From positions 1 through 50,174 of the forward strand of contig NZ_JANQOI010000035.1 in NCBI RefSeq assembly GCF_028289705.1: a stretch of DNA of 50,174 nucleotides, given 5' to 3'. This stretch comes from Pelagibius sp. (lineage in GTDB: Bacteria; Pseudomonadota; Alphaproteobacteria; Kiloniellales; Kiloniellaceae). Of the stretch, positions 6,733 to 15,949 are shown one piece after another. Every line of letters begins with the position of its first letter. Positions within the stretch are counted from its first letter, which is position 1. Below the pieces are notes generated by a model that was given only the letters and a program-made list of their open reading frames with translations, did not search any database and was not told where the DNA came from. The position numbers and the translations under genes were made by a program.

Positions 6733-8511
6733 ATGAAAATGACCACGGAAGAAGCCTTTGTGAAGGTTTTGCAGATGCATGGGATCGAGCACGCCTTCGG
6801 GATCATCGGATCGGCGATGATGCCGATCTCGGACCTCTTCCCGGCGGCCGGCATCACCTTCTGGGACTGCGCGCACGAGACCAACGCCGGCATGATCGCC
6901 GACGGCTACACCCGGTCGACCGGCAAGATGTGCATGGCGATCGCCCAGAACGGGCCGGGCATCACCAACTTCGTGACGCCGATCAAGACGGCCTATTGGA
7001 ACCACACGCCGATGCTGCTGGTGACGCCCCAGGCCGCCAACAAGACCATCGGCCAGGGTGGCTTCCAGGAGATCGAGCAGATGGCCCTCTTCGAGGACAT
7101 GGTCTGCTATCAGGAAGAGGTCCGCGATCCCGCGCGCATCGCCGAGGTGCTGAACCGGGTGATCGAAAAGGCCTGGCGCGGCTGTGCGCCGGCGCAGATC
7201 AACGTGCCGCGGGACTACTGGACCCAGGTAATCGACATCGAGCTTCCCCAGACGGTGAAGCTGGAGCGGCCCTCCGGCGGCCGCGAGGCCATCGCCGCTG
7301 CGGCGCGGCTGTTGTCGGAAGCGAAGTTCCCGGTAATCTTGAATGGTGCCGGCGTCGTCATCGGCGGGGCCATCGGTGCCTCCAAGGCCTTGGCCGAGCG
7401 CCTCGACGCGCCGGTCTGCTGCGGCTATCAGCACAACGACGCCTTTCCCGGCTCCCACCCGCTTTCGGTCGGGCCGCTGGGCTACAACGGCTCCAAGGCG
7501 GCCATGGAACTGATCGCCAAAGCCGACGTGGTGCTGGCGCTGGGCACCCGGCTCAACCCCTTCTCGACGCTGCCCGGTTACGGCATCGATTACTGGCCGA
7601 AGGACGCCACCATCATCCAGGTGGACATCAACGCCGACCGCATCGGCCTCACCAAGAAGGTCACCGTCGGCATTCAGGGCGATGCGAAACAGGTGGCCGA
7701 GGCGATCCTCGAGCAGCTCTCCGATACGGCGGGCGATATCGACCGCACGCCGCGCCGCGAAATGATCGCCGAGACCAAATCGCGCTGGTTCCAGGCGCTC
7801 TCCTCCATGGACCATGAGGACGACGATCCGGGCACCAACTGGAACGAGCGTGCCCGCAACCGCGAGCCGGAGCGGATGTCGCCGCGCATGGCCTGGCGCG
7901 CCATCACCGCGGCCATGCCGCGCGAAGCGATCATCTCTTCCGACATCGGCAACAACTGCGCCATCGGCAACGCCTATCCCTCCTTCGAGGAAGGCCGCAA
8001 GTATCTGGCGCCCGGTCTGTTCGGGCCCTGCGGCTACGGCTTCCCGGCCATCCTCGGCGCCAAGATCGGCTGTCCCGATGTGCCGGTGATCGGCTTTGCC
8101 GGCGACGGTGCCTTCGGCATCTCCATGAACGAGATGACGGCCTGCGGGCGTAATGACTGGCCGGCGATCACCATGGTGATCTTCCGCAATTACCAGTGGG
8201 GCGCCGAGAAGCGCAACACCACGCTCTGGTTCGACGACAACTTCGTCGGCACTGAGCTCAACCTCGGCGTCGAATACGCCAAGGTGGCGGAGGGCTGCGG
8301 CCTGAAAGGCGTGCAGGTGCGGAGCATGGACGCGCTGACCGAGGCGCTGAGGACTGCGGTCAAGGAGCAGATGGAGGACAACGTCACCACCTTCCTCGAA
8401 GTCGTGCTCAATCAGGAACTGGGCGAGCCCTTCCGCCGCGATGCCATGAAGAAGCCGGTCTCGGTTGCCGGCATCAGCCGCGAGGACATGCGCCCGCAGC
8501 AGGTCGCCTGA
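6733..8511 (+). CDS. xsc: Sulfoacetaldehyde acetyltransferase
   Basis: 592 residues, the usual Xsc length. This thiamine-diphosphate enzyme converts sulfoacetaldehyde plus phosphate to acetyl phosphate and sulfite, the desulfonation step of taurine and isethionate breakdown in the cytoplasm. The activating glutamate lies in CAHETNAGMIADGYTR (Glu49). The ThDP/Mg motif runs from GDG at 457-459 (GFAGDGAFGISMNEM) to Asn486 in FRNYQWGAEKRN. The near-verbatim Xsc stretches AQNGPGITNFVTPIKTAYWN and GQGGFQEIEQ separate it from acetolactate synthase. Start taken at ATG 6733, preceded by GGGAAAGGA; the frame upstream is not Xsc-like. No phosphate acetyltransferase or sulfite-handling gene is in the window. 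Confidence 0.96.
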   Translation: MKMTTEEAFVKVLQMHGIEHAFGIIGSAMMPISDLFPAAGITFWDCAHETNAGMIADGYTRSTGKMCMAIAQNGPGITNFVTPIKTAYWNHTPMLLVTPQAANKTIGQGGFQEIEQMALFEDMVCYQEEVRDPARIAEVLNRVIEKAWRGCAPAQINVPRDYWTQVIDIELPQTVKLERPSGGREAIAAAARLLSEAKFPVILNGAGVVIGGAIGASKALAERLDAPVCCGYQHNDAFPGSHPLSVGPLGYNGSKAAMELIAKADVVLALGTRLNPFSTLPGYGIDYWPKDATIIQVDINADRIGLTKKVTVGIQGDAKQVAEAILEQLSDTAGDIDRTPRREMIAETKSRWFQALSSMDHEDDDPGTNWNERARNREPERMSPRMAWRAITAAMPREAIISSDIGNNCAIGNAYPSFEEGRKYLAPGLFGPCGYGFPAILGAKIGCPDVPVIGFAGDGAFGISMNEMTACGRNDWPAITMVIFRNYQWGAEKRNTTLWFDDNFVGTELNLGVEYAKVAEGCGLKGVQVRSMDALTEALRTAVKEQMEDNVTTFLEVVLNQELGEPFRRDAMKKPVSVAGISREDMRPQQVA

Positions 8512-8523
8512 GGAAAGCAGAGA

Positions 8524-8550
8524 GCGGCGGCCGATGTATTCGGCCGCCGC
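8524..8550. terminator. Bidirectional hairpin between xsc and the cyclase gene
   Basis: GCGGCGGCCGA-TGTAT-TCGGCCGCCGC, a perfect 11-bp stem, placed between two convergent stop codons (8511 and 8568). No T run on either side. The position and stem strength still favour transcription termination in both directions. Confidence 0.75.
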
Positions 8551-8567
8551 ATTCTCCTGAGGCCCTT

Positions 8568-9749
8568 TCAGCCGGGGACGAAGATGTGCTCCGGCTCCGT
8601 GAAGCCCTTCAGGTCGAAACGGCCCCGGTCCGTTAGGCGCTCGCTCGCTTCGGCGGCGGCACCGGCGCTGAGGCGCACCGCGCCAAGCTCCGCGTCCTTG
8701 ATGTTGCAGAGGCGGGCGGCGCGGTTCACCGGTGCGCCGATCACCGTGAAGTCGAGGCGCTCGACCGCGCCCACATTGCCGAAGACCACTTCGCCGAAGT
8801 CGATGCCGACCCGGTGGCGGAGAGCCGGCGAACCGCCGTCGGTCTTCTTCGCCAGGGCATCGGTGGTGGCCAGCGCCGCCGCCAGGGCGGCGTCGCAGGG
8901 GTTGGCATAGGCCTCGGTGTCGCTGGGAAAGATCGCCAGCACCGAATCGCCGATGAACTTCAGCACCTCGCCGCCGCGCGCCAGAATGTCGCTGCAGACC
9001 GTGTCGAAGTAGCGGTTCAGCAGGTCGATGATCTCCCGCGGCGAGGCTGCGGCGTAAAGCGTCGAGTAGTCCGCGATGTCGGAGAAGAAGACGGCGCAGC
9101 GGATCACCTGCAGGTCGCCGCGGTGGATCGAGCCGGCCAGCACCTGCTGGCCGGCGCGCCGGCCCACATAGGCATCCAGGATGTTCCCGGCGACCCGCTT
9201 CAGCGCATAGATCTCCGCCAGCCGCGCCAGCGGCACGGCGACCCGTTCCAGCGCGGAGATCTCCTCCACAGAAAAGCCGGTCGGCCGTTTTGTGGCGAAT
9301 CCGACCACATGGCACTTGCCGTCGGTGAAGGGCAGGGGCAGGGCGAGATAGTCGGTGAAGCCCTCGCCGTGAAGCTCCTGCAGAAGGGGAAAGGCGTCCT
9401 CGGCGGGCCTGGTCTCGAGACGCTGGCGGAAGGCGGCACGGCTCTCGATGACCTGGTTCACGGGACTGTTCAGATAGATGGCGTCGCTCGGCGTGCCCAG
9501 CGGCGCCTCGGAAATTCGCACCCCGCGGCCTTCCTCCCAGAGCATGCGCCGGCCGTGAACGTTGGGATGCAGGGTGCTGACCAGCACCGACACCCGCGCC
9601 ACCGCGACGCCCGCCGCCAGCAGCCGCTCACAGAGCCCCAGCAGTACCGCATCGGGTTGCGCGGCGCCAGGCGCACCGGCACGGAGCCAGTCTTCTGGGG
9701 ACTGGGGCGTTGCTTCGCCCACACCAGCGCGAACCGTCATGGCTTCCAA
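8568..9749 (-). CDS. Class III adenylate/guanylate cyclase, soluble
   Basis: 393 residues with no membrane segment. Residues 30-200 form an alpha/beta region of unclear family, perhaps GAF-like. Residues about 215-393 are a class III nucleotide cyclase domain: metal-binding Asp224 in FFSDIADYS, second metal Asp268 in LKFIGDSVLAIF, and the transition-state Asn342/Arg346 in VIGAPVNRAARL. All catalytic residues appear present, so it should make cAMP (or cGMP) in the cytoplasm. This N-terminal region plus cyclase layout is common in Rhizobiales and Rhodospirillales. Convergent with xsc and not obviously in an operon. Confidence 0.93.
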   Translation of the reverse strand: MEAMTVRAGVGEATPQSPEDWLRAGAPGAAQPDAVLLGLCERLLAAGVAVARVSVLVSTLHPNVHGRRMLWEEGRGVRISEAPLGTPSDAIYLNSPVNQVIESRAAFRQRLETRPAEDAFPLLQELHGEGFTDYLALPLPFTDGKCHVVGFATKRPTGFSVEEISALERVAVPLARLAEIYALKRVAGNILDAYVGRRAGQQVLAGSIHRGDLQVIRCAVFFSDIADYSTLYAAASPREIIDLLNRYFDTVCSDILARGGEVLKFIGDSVLAIFPSDTEAYANPCDAALAAALATTDALAKKTDGGSPALRHRVGIDFGEVVFGNVGAVERLDFTVIGAPVNRAARLCNIKDAELGAVRLSAGAAAEASERLTDRGRFDLKGFTEPEHIFVPG

Positions 9750-9876
9750 GATCTATCGACCAGCATTTGGACCACTGAATCTAGCATCGGGTGGCGGTCA
9801 ATGTGCAACACCGGATGTACCTGAATTGGTCCGGAGAACTGGTCGTAGGATGTCGGGGAAGACGAGCGAACGGAGA

Positions 9877-9927
9877 CTGCCGGAGATGTCGATCTGAATC
9901 AGGGATCGCTCGACATCTCCAAGGCAG
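9877..9927. terminator. Hairpin downstream of the large lipoprotein gene
   Basis: CTGCC-GGAGATGTCGA (9877-9892) pairs with TCGACATCTCC-AA-GGCAG (9910-9927): 16 bp with a 2-base bulge and a 17-base loop. It lies 11 bases past the lipoprotein stop on the minus strand. Probable terminator, though no T tract follows. Confidence 0.55.
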
Positions 9928-9938
9928 TGTAATGGGAT

Positions 9939-12350
9939 CTAGCTGCCGGAACCGACAACGACTGCCGGTCGGGCCACCGAACGGTTCACTACGGCGACGT
10001 TGGTTGTGGACGCCGTTCCGATCTTCTTCTTCGCCTTGTCCTCCGCCGTCACGGTGACGGTGAGGGTCGTTCCCGCGATGAGATTCCTTAGCGCAATGTT
10101 ATGCACCCGTTCTGCGCTTGAGCGCAGGAAGCCGTCTTCGCCCTCGAAGGAAGGAGCGCGGACGACATCCGCGCCCGTGATCGAAACCAGATACTTGTGG
10201 GGGGCGATCTTGTTCTCGTCTTTGTCTTTCTTGCATCCGCTGTTGCGCTTTACGGCCACAGCGAGGGTCCCTGTACCTTCGGCACCGATTGGGAGAACCT
10301 TGGTGCTGGTCGATATGAGATAAGGCTGGCAGTCCGTGGCTTTTTCTGTCTTCTCAGTGAATAGAACATTCTTGATGACAAGCTTATTGTCTGTGACCAG
10401 CCCAGAACCGTTCGCGGTTTTCGCTGTCCATGGACCTTGCTTCTGCCGGACAACAATACAATGGTTAACTTCTGGATCAGTAAGTGAAACTCCATGAATC
10501 ATTCGAGCTTCTTTCTTTTTCTTCTGAGGCAGGTTCTCGAAGACTGCAGTGATCTGCCGGTCGGTCGTTGTAACGGCGCTGGATAGTATGCTGGCAAGAA
10601 GATCGCCCTTGGCGGCCATGCCACACTTGTCCTTTGTTGTCTTCGTTATCCTCCACACTAGGTTTAGAGTCTGTGCTGATAACCTGTACGGTTGATTGAT
10701 CGCTGCGGTTGCTTTCGTACCCTCTGCAACAACGAACACAGTCTGCTCCGCTGTTTCTTTGTCGTTGGTCAGGCTATCGGGAAGCTGGCGAGGCAGGTCG
10801 AAGCTGAGAAAATCGCGACTAGTCAGATCGGCATAGGCAATCACAATTTCCGCCCAGAGATTGGGCAGTTCGTCCATGTTGAATTTTCTACCGCCTATTT
10901 CGGGTTCGAGGCAGTCTTGGACGTGCTTTCTGAAAAGGGGATAATCACCTTGTTGGACCGGATCGGCGAGGCGCCCCCTCACGAAATCTGCAAACGTCTC
11001 TTTGCTGCCGCATTGGTGTTTTTGCGAGCGCTCCCTCCATGACTTGCTCAGCTTGAAGGTGTCGCCAATTGCGCCAAGGCGCGCGATGGTTGATTTTCGC
11101 CCCTCTTGCGGCAGCGCCGTTCCTTTGGTCGCGTGCCTCAAGGTCTGACTTGAGAACACCTCGACTTTGCCGAACTGGCAGTCGCTAGCCTCTATTTTGG
11201 ACGGCTTCTTTACGAGCAACATGAGCGAGATATTCTGCGTGCGCGGAACCATCTCGAAGTTGGCGTCGTCGACGGTTCGCCGGGCACCAATCCTGATGCG
11301 CAGGACGTTGTCGCCTGCACGCGTAACCGTGAAGAGGCCGTTCAAATCGCGTCCAAAGGCACGCTCGAGCCTTTGATCCAGATTGCTGAGGGCTGCATTG
11401 ACGCCGACATTTAGAACTGTTGCCTGAAGCGCCAGAGCTAGTTCCCGAAGCAATTCCGACGATCGGGCTTCGTTCCCGAGTTCTAGGTTGTCAGTGACGA
11501 GAAGGGGGATGACGGGGGCGGGGATTGGCTGAGCGCACTGCTTATCGGAAAGCGCTTTGTCTAGGGCCTCGTTATTCTTGTAGTTAAACCGATTTATGAG
11601 AGAAGGATTTGCACTGTCGTCGCTCTTGAAGAACTCCGAAAAGAATGCGAAGTCGGCATAGATGTCATAGGGTAGATTGCGTCGGAGCGGGAGTGCGGCA
11701 AGCTGCAACCGCACGAAATAGGGTTGGTAGCCAAGCCGTCTTGCAGGATTGGCCAAATAGCGGTTCAAGATCTGGACCTCCTGGTAAAGTGAGGTCGCGT
11801 TCTGGTATCGCAAAATCGGATCTGTTCCGAATTGGATCGATGTTGTCGGTGGTTGTAGGGCCGTCGGTGAAACCTGATTGGCAGCCGGTAACTCAGGGAC
11901 GGTGCCGCTGGCAGACGTGCTGGTTTCTGTCGTGCTTTGGGTGCCCGTTGTTTCAGGAAGTCCCTCCGCTGGTATCGTTGTTGTCGCCTGGGACACCGCT
12001 TCAGAAATGGTAGATGAGGTCGGCAGGCCCAGGGCTAGGCGAAGCTGCTGAGCCCTACGGACCGCTTCGTCAAACGAACTCGTGACCGGCAATGATTGCT
12101 GCAGCGCATCCGCCGTTGTCAGCTGGAACTGTGGCTGGATCGCCGCAACAAACTCTTCCCAAGGCGCGACAGTGATCGGTGCAACATGGGTTGTCGCCGC
12201 TTCTGCGGCGTTTCTTGGTACACTCTCCTGAAAGATCGGCCAGTTGTCGGAGCATCCGGCAAGCGCCATGAGTGCGCAAACGCCAGCGAAGGATCTTAGC
12301 GCAATCCACAATGATTTGTTGCTATTTCTGGATTTTCCCTGTCGTGCCAT
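9939..12350 (-). CDS. Large lipoprotein of unknown function
   Basis: 803 residues. Signal peptide II: basic N-terminus, hydrophobic core and lipobox LAGC with Cys33 as lipidation site; Ser follows, suggesting outer-membrane sorting. Residues about 110-175 form a Ser/Thr/Pro/Gln-rich linker. Residues about 180-400 start with DPILRYQNATSLYQEVQILN and look folded. The C-terminal 150 residues are beta-rich with Ig-like phrasing (VSITGADV, TLTVTVTAED). About nine cysteines lie after the signal peptide. I do not recognise a characterised family. Base composition is visibly less GC-rich than neighbours and codon use is relaxed, suggesting transfer. ATG at 12350 with GAGGGGGAG upstream. Likely monocistronic. 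Confidence 0.88.
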   Translation of the reverse strand: MARQGKSRNSNKSLWIALRSFAGVCALMALAGCSDNWPIFQESVPRNAAEAATTHVAPITVAPWEEFVAAIQPQFQLTTADALQQSLPVTSSFDEAVRRAQQLRLALGLPTSSTISEAVSQATTTIPAEGLPETTGTQSTTETSTSASGTVPELPAANQVSPTALQPPTTSIQFGTDPILRYQNATSLYQEVQILNRYLANPARRLGYQPYFVRLQLAALPLRRNLPYDIYADFAFFSEFFKSDDSANPSLINRFNYKNNEALDKALSDKQCAQPIPAPVIPLLVTDNLELGNEARSSELLRELALALQATVLNVGVNAALSNLDQRLERAFGRDLNGLFTVTRAGDNVLRIRIGARRTVDDANFEMVPRTQNISLMLLVKKPSKIEASDCQFGKVEVFSSQTLRHATKGTALPQEGRKSTIARLGAIGDTFKLSKSWRERSQKHQCGSKETFADFVRGRLADPVQQGDYPLFRKHVQDCLEPEIGGRKFNMDELPNLWAEIVIAYADLTSRDFLSFDLPRQLPDSLTNDKETAEQTVFVVAEGTKATAAINQPYRLSAQTLNLVWRITKTTKDKCGMAAKGDLLASILSSAVTTTDRQITAVFENLPQKKKKEARMIHGVSLTDPEVNHCIVVRQKQGPWTAKTANGSGLVTDNKLVIKNVLFTEKTEKATDCQPYLISTSTKVLPIGAEGTGTLAVAVKRNSGCKKDKDENKIAPHKYLVSITGADVVRAPSFEGEDGFLRSSAERVHNIALRNLIAGTTLTVTVTAEDKAKKKIGTASTTNVAVVNRSVARPAVVVGSGS

Positions 12351-12368
12351 GGCTCGAACTCCCCCTCG

Positions 12369-12417
12369 AATTTCTAAGTATGATAGTGCCCGCTATGCGG
12401 GAAGTTCTACAGAAATT
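12369..12417. promoter_or_regulatory. Nested inverted repeats upstream of the lipoprotein gene
   Basis: AATTTCT (12369-12375) and AGAAATT (12411-12417) flank an inner CCCGC-TAT-GCGGG (12389-12401). They sit 20-70 bases upstream of the lipoprotein start in an AT-richer stretch. This could be an operator or leader structure. The rest of the 275-base gap to 12625 shows nothing I can name. Confidence 0.35.
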
Positions 12418-12625
12418 TTGTTATCTTGAGTTAGCGTTGAGCCCGGTGTGCCAATGACACAACGGACATGCAATCCGAGGCCCCCGCTCGTGGACAGGGT
12501 TGGACCCATCGTTGCCGCGCCAGTGTCTTTGAGAAGACTGGTAGTGGGAACGGTCTAAGATTACGTTGGATGGTTTTCGAGGATGGGGAGCGGGGCTTTG
12601 GTCACCTCAGCCCGGTCGGCTGCCG

Positions 12626-14605
12626 CTACTCCGCCGCGCTGGTGACCTCGGCCGAAGAATCTTCACGCTCGGCTCTTTCGTGGACGCTGCGCTCGGCGGG
12701 CAGGTGCAGGGTGACGGTGGTGCCTTCGCCGGGTTCGCTTTCCAGCTCCAGTCTGCCCTGGTGCATCTCGATCAGCGACTTGGTCAGCGGCAGGCCGAGG
12801 CCGGTGCCCTCGTATTTGCGGTTGAGGGCGCCGTCCACCTGGCCGAACTGGCGCAGCGCCTCGGGGATGTCCTTGGCGGCCATGCCGATGCCGGTGTCGC
12901 GCACCTGGAAGACATAGCCGCCGTCGTCCCGGCACCAGATCTTCAGGTCCACCGCGCCGCCCTCGTCGGTGAACTTCACCGCGTTGCTCAACAGGTTCAA
13001 CAGGGCCTGCTTCATCTTGCGTTCGTCGGCGCGCAGCTTGGGCAGTCCGTCGGCGCCTTGGAAGACGAGCGCGACCCCGGCCTCCTCGGCGCGCTGGCGG
13101 ATCACCCGCAGCACCGACTGGGCGATGGCGCCGGCCTCTACCACGTCCTCGTGCAGCTCGCTGGCGCCGGCCTCGATTTTCGAGAGATCGAGGATGTCGT
13201 TGATCAGGGAGAGCAGGTGCTGGGCGGCACCGAGGATGTCGGTCAGGTATTCGCGCTGCTGTTCCGAGGTTTCGGCGTCCGGCAAGGTCGCCCGCATCAC
13301 CTCCGAGAAACCGATGATGGCATTCAGGGGTGTGCGCAGTTCATGGCTCATGTTGGCGAGAAACTCGGACTTCGTGCGGTTGGCCGCTTCGGCCAGCTCC
13401 TTGGCCTCCCGCAGGGTTCTTTGCAGCATGACCTCGGCGGTGATGTCGCGCCCGATCCCGCGATAGCCGCGAAAGCGGCCCTCGCGGTCGAAGGCCGGCG
13501 TGCCGCTGATGGAAAGCCACACCACTTCGCCGTCCGGCTTCTCGCGCGGATGGACGAAGCTGCGGAACGGGCGATGGGCGTGCAGGTCGCGCAGGTGCTG
13601 GTCCCAGACCTCGGCATCGACCCCGGGAATGCCGGTCTCCTCCCGCGTCTTGCCCAGCAGCTCGCGCTCGTCGACCCCCGTCACCTCGGTGAAGCGGTCG
13701 GAGAAATAGGAGAAGCGCAACTTGCGATCCATCTCCCAGAACCAGTCGGAGCTTGACTTGGCGAAGTCTCGGAACCGCTGCTCCTGCTCCAGCAGGTCGC
13801 TGCGCCGCAGGTCGGAGAGGCGTTCCAAAAGGGCGTTGAGGACGGAAACCGTCTCGCCGATCTCGTCGCGCGAGCGGATGTCCAGCCTGTAGCGGTCGGC
13901 ATGTTCCGGGTCGCCGTGGGCGGCAGTCAGGTTGCGGTGGATCGCCAGGACCGGGGTCAGCACCTCGCGCCCCAGGATCGCGATGGTCGCCGCGGAGACG
14001 AAGCTGGCGACGATCAGCACAAGCAGGCCGATGCGCAACAGAAAGGCCCAGAGTTCGCGATCGATCTCCGCCGTGCTGAGGCGCGCCGACATGGCGAAGG
14101 GCAGCGCGGTGGATGATGCCGGCCAGAAGATCGAGAAGGAGCCGTCGCCGCGGTCGAAGCGCCGGTGGACCTTCGGTCCTTCCTGCCCCACCTCGGCAAT
14201 ACGGGGGTCTGCGCCGGCGGCCGGGTCGCGGCGGACCGGGGTATCGCCTGGGCCCGCCACTTCGGGGATCAGCAGGACGGGATCGCCTTTGGCGGTGAGA
14301 CGCTGGCCCTCGGGATTGTATAGAGCGAGCCCGACGACGCCGATCCTTTGAAAGGTCTGCCAGCTTTCTTCCAGCAGGACGTCCAGGCTGTCGTGATCGT
14401 GCAATACGAACGACAGCTCCGCTGCGGTCAGGACATCGCTCTGGACCGAATCGTAGAGCTTGGTCTTCAGATTGAGGTAGGAGGGAATGATGATCGCGGC
14501 TTCCACGGCGAAGATGCTCAAGGAAACCAGCAAGGCGATCCTACGGCTAAGCCGGGCCTTCAACAGCTCGAAGGTTTGCGCCAGCAACGGAAAGCGCATC
14601 GTCAT
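12626..14605 (-). CDS. Membrane-bound PAS sensor histidine kinase, orphan
   Basis: 659 residues. Transmembrane segments at about 22-42 and 189-211 enclose a roughly 145-residue periplasmic sensor. A HAMP linker (212-264), one PAS domain (about 283-395), HisKA with His421 in SHELRTPLNAIIGFSE, and HATPase_c follow: N box Asn541 (NLLSNAVKF), G1 DTGIGM (570-575), G2 GTGLGLPL (600-607). All phosphotransfer residues are present. The C-terminal 30 residues are charged and lack a receiver domain. No response regulator is adjacent. ATG at 14605; a second in-frame ATG lies two codons in. The ligand is unknown. Confidence 0.94.
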   Translation of the reverse strand: MTMRFPLLAQTFELLKARLSRRIALLVSLSIFAVEAAIIIPSYLNLKTKLYDSVQSDVLTAAELSFVLHDHDSLDVLLEESWQTFQRIGVVGLALYNPEGQRLTAKGDPVLLIPEVAGPGDTPVRRDPAAGADPRIAEVGQEGPKVHRRFDRGDGSFSIFWPASSTALPFAMSARLSTAEIDRELWAFLLRIGLLVLIVASFVSAATIAILGREVLTPVLAIHRNLTAAHGDPEHADRYRLDIRSRDEIGETVSVLNALLERLSDLRRSDLLEQEQRFRDFAKSSSDWFWEMDRKLRFSYFSDRFTEVTGVDERELLGKTREETGIPGVDAEVWDQHLRDLHAHRPFRSFVHPREKPDGEVVWLSISGTPAFDREGRFRGYRGIGRDITAEVMLQRTLREAKELAEAANRTKSEFLANMSHELRTPLNAIIGFSEVMRATLPDAETSEQQREYLTDILGAAQHLLSLINDILDLSKIEAGASELHEDVVEAGAIAQSVLRVIRQRAEEAGVALVFQGADGLPKLRADERKMKQALLNLLSNAVKFTDEGGAVDLKIWCRDDGGYVFQVRDTGIGMAAKDIPEALRQFGQVDGALNRKYEGTGLGLPLTKSLIEMHQGRLELESEPGEGTTVTLHLPAERSVHERAEREDSSAEVTSAAE

Positions 14606-14761
14606 GCAAAGGGCCCTGCCGCGACCGTGGTTGTGACCTTTGTATGAACTCAGCCTTCATAATTGGTTAATCAAAGGCGCTAGATGCAGCTAAGCGCATG
14701 TTCGAGAGGGCCCATAAGGGGACCATTTTCCTGACGCTTGCCCCGGCGGCGAGCCAGGTCC

Positions 14762-15811
14762 TTACTTGAGCCGCAGGCCACCGAATCCGAGACGCTTGGC
14801 GATGGAGAAATCCTCCAGCGCCAGGGCCCGCTCGCCCATCATTTCATAGGCGGTGCCGCGGTTGGAGTAGGCCCCCGCGAAGCGCGGGTTCAGGGAGATC
14901 GCCACGTCGAACTTGACCACCGCTGCTTCGTAGTCCGCGGCGGCGAGAAGCTGGCGCCCCTCCTCATTGAACTGCTTGGCCAGGTCGGCGCGGGTCAGGC
15001 TGCCGCCGGCCAGGGCGGAGCGGTAGGGCAGCAGTTCCGCGTCGATGCGCGCCCGCCGGGCCGCCGGGTCCTCGGCCGGCGGCTCGGCCGGGCTGTGCAC
15101 GTCCGGATCGTCGAGCAGGTCCCGGTCCATGATGACGTCAGCGGGCAGTCCATCGGTCCGCGGCCGCACTTCGGTCTGCGCGGGCGTATCCGGGGGTGGC
15201 GCAGCCGCAGGTGGTGAAGCTGGGGGTGCCGGCGGCCGGGCGGCGACCTGGGGCGGATCGGCGTCCTCTGGCGGATCGGCGGCCTGCGTCGGCTCGGGAT
15301 CCGGCGCGGTCTCTGGGATCGCATCAAGCGGCTTCAGCTTGGGCGGCACCGGCGGTGGCGGCACGACGATCTTTTCCCTGGCCTTGCCCGCGGCCGGTGG
15401 TTCGCCCTCTTCCGGCGCAGCATCCCCGGGGGCGGCCTGCGGGACATCCGGGGCCGTACCCGGCTCTGCCGGCTGGTCGTTGCGCAGCGAGGCAAAGGCT
15501 GCGGCGACGCCGCGGAGCTCCGCCAGGAGCTTGCGGCTCGGTTCCGGCGGGCCGCTCAGCAGGGCGAAGTCCTGATAGCGTTGGATCGCATCGACGGTCG
15601 CCTCGTCCACCACGCCGTCGACAGGGCCCGGGTCGAATCCGAGGTCGCTCAGCAGGCGCTCCAGTTCCTGCAGATCGGATTCGGTCAGTGTTGGTTGGGC
15701 CAGCGTCGCCTGGGCCAGCCGGATCTGGCTTGGCGCCGCTGGTACAGCAATAAACATCAGAGCAGCCGAGGCAAAGACGGCAGCCCCGAGCCGGCGCAGA
15801 CTTCCATGCAT
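14762..15811 (-). CDS. Secreted protein with peptidoglycan-binding-like and TPR segments
   Basis: 349 residues. A signal peptide is likely (hydrophobic residues 8-26, cleavage near APS). Residues about 44-100 resemble a PG_binding_1 fold: LQELERLLSDLGFDPGPVDGVVDEATVDAIQRYQ. Residues about 110-235 are a Pro/Ala/Glu-rich linker. Near the C-terminus (about 280-345) is a TPR pair: EAAVVKFDVAISLNPRFAGAYSNRGTAYEMMGERALALEDF. This suits a periplasmic, cell-wall-associated scaffold. No close named family recognised. Separate from its neighbours by 138 and 156 bases. Confidence 0.85.
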   Translation of the reverse strand: MHGSLRRLGAAVFASAALMFIAVPAAPSQIRLAQATLAQPTLTESDLQELERLLSDLGFDPGPVDGVVDEATVDAIQRYQDFALLSGPPEPSRKLLAELRGVAAAFASLRNDQPAEPGTAPDVPQAAPGDAAPEEGEPPAAGKAREKIVVPPPPVPPKLKPLDAIPETAPDPEPTQAADPPEDADPPQVAARPPAPPASPPAAAPPPDTPAQTEVRPRTDGLPADVIMDRDLLDDPDVHSPAEPPAEDPAARRARIDAELLPYRSALAGGSLTRADLAKQFNEEGRQLLAAADYEAAVVKFDVAISLNPRFAGAYSNRGTAYEMMGERALALEDFSIAKRLGFGGLRLK

Positions 15812-15949
15812 CCGGGCATTCTAGTTGATTTGCAGTGGCAGGCCAGCACGCGAAAGGCTTGATTCTGCCCCTTTTGGCTGAGTTGAAAAGGCCTTGATGT
15901 GGGTCGAATCGGCGCCAGTCCGCGCCCGCCCGGCGCCGGGAACCCCAAG

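Noticed and set aside
6727-9315. Very long open frame on the minus strand opposite xsc and into the cyclase gene
   Set aside because: It is antisense to a confident Xsc coding region, is rich in Arg, Gly and His, and resembles no family. High GC content produces such frames by chance.
9750-9876. Possible remnant of a mobile element between cyclase and lipoprotein genes
   Set aside because: The stretch looks unlike its neighbours in composition, but I found no terminal repeats or transposase-like translation to support it.
14650-14700. A CtrA-like site (complement of GGTTAA) upstream of the orphan kinase
   Set aside because: It differs from TTAACCAT by one base and lacks a second TTAA box at a suitable distance.
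15918-15945. CCCGGCGCCGGG palindrome near 15930 as a terminator
   Set aside because: It is self-complementary with no loop and no T run, and such GC palindromes are expected by chance here.
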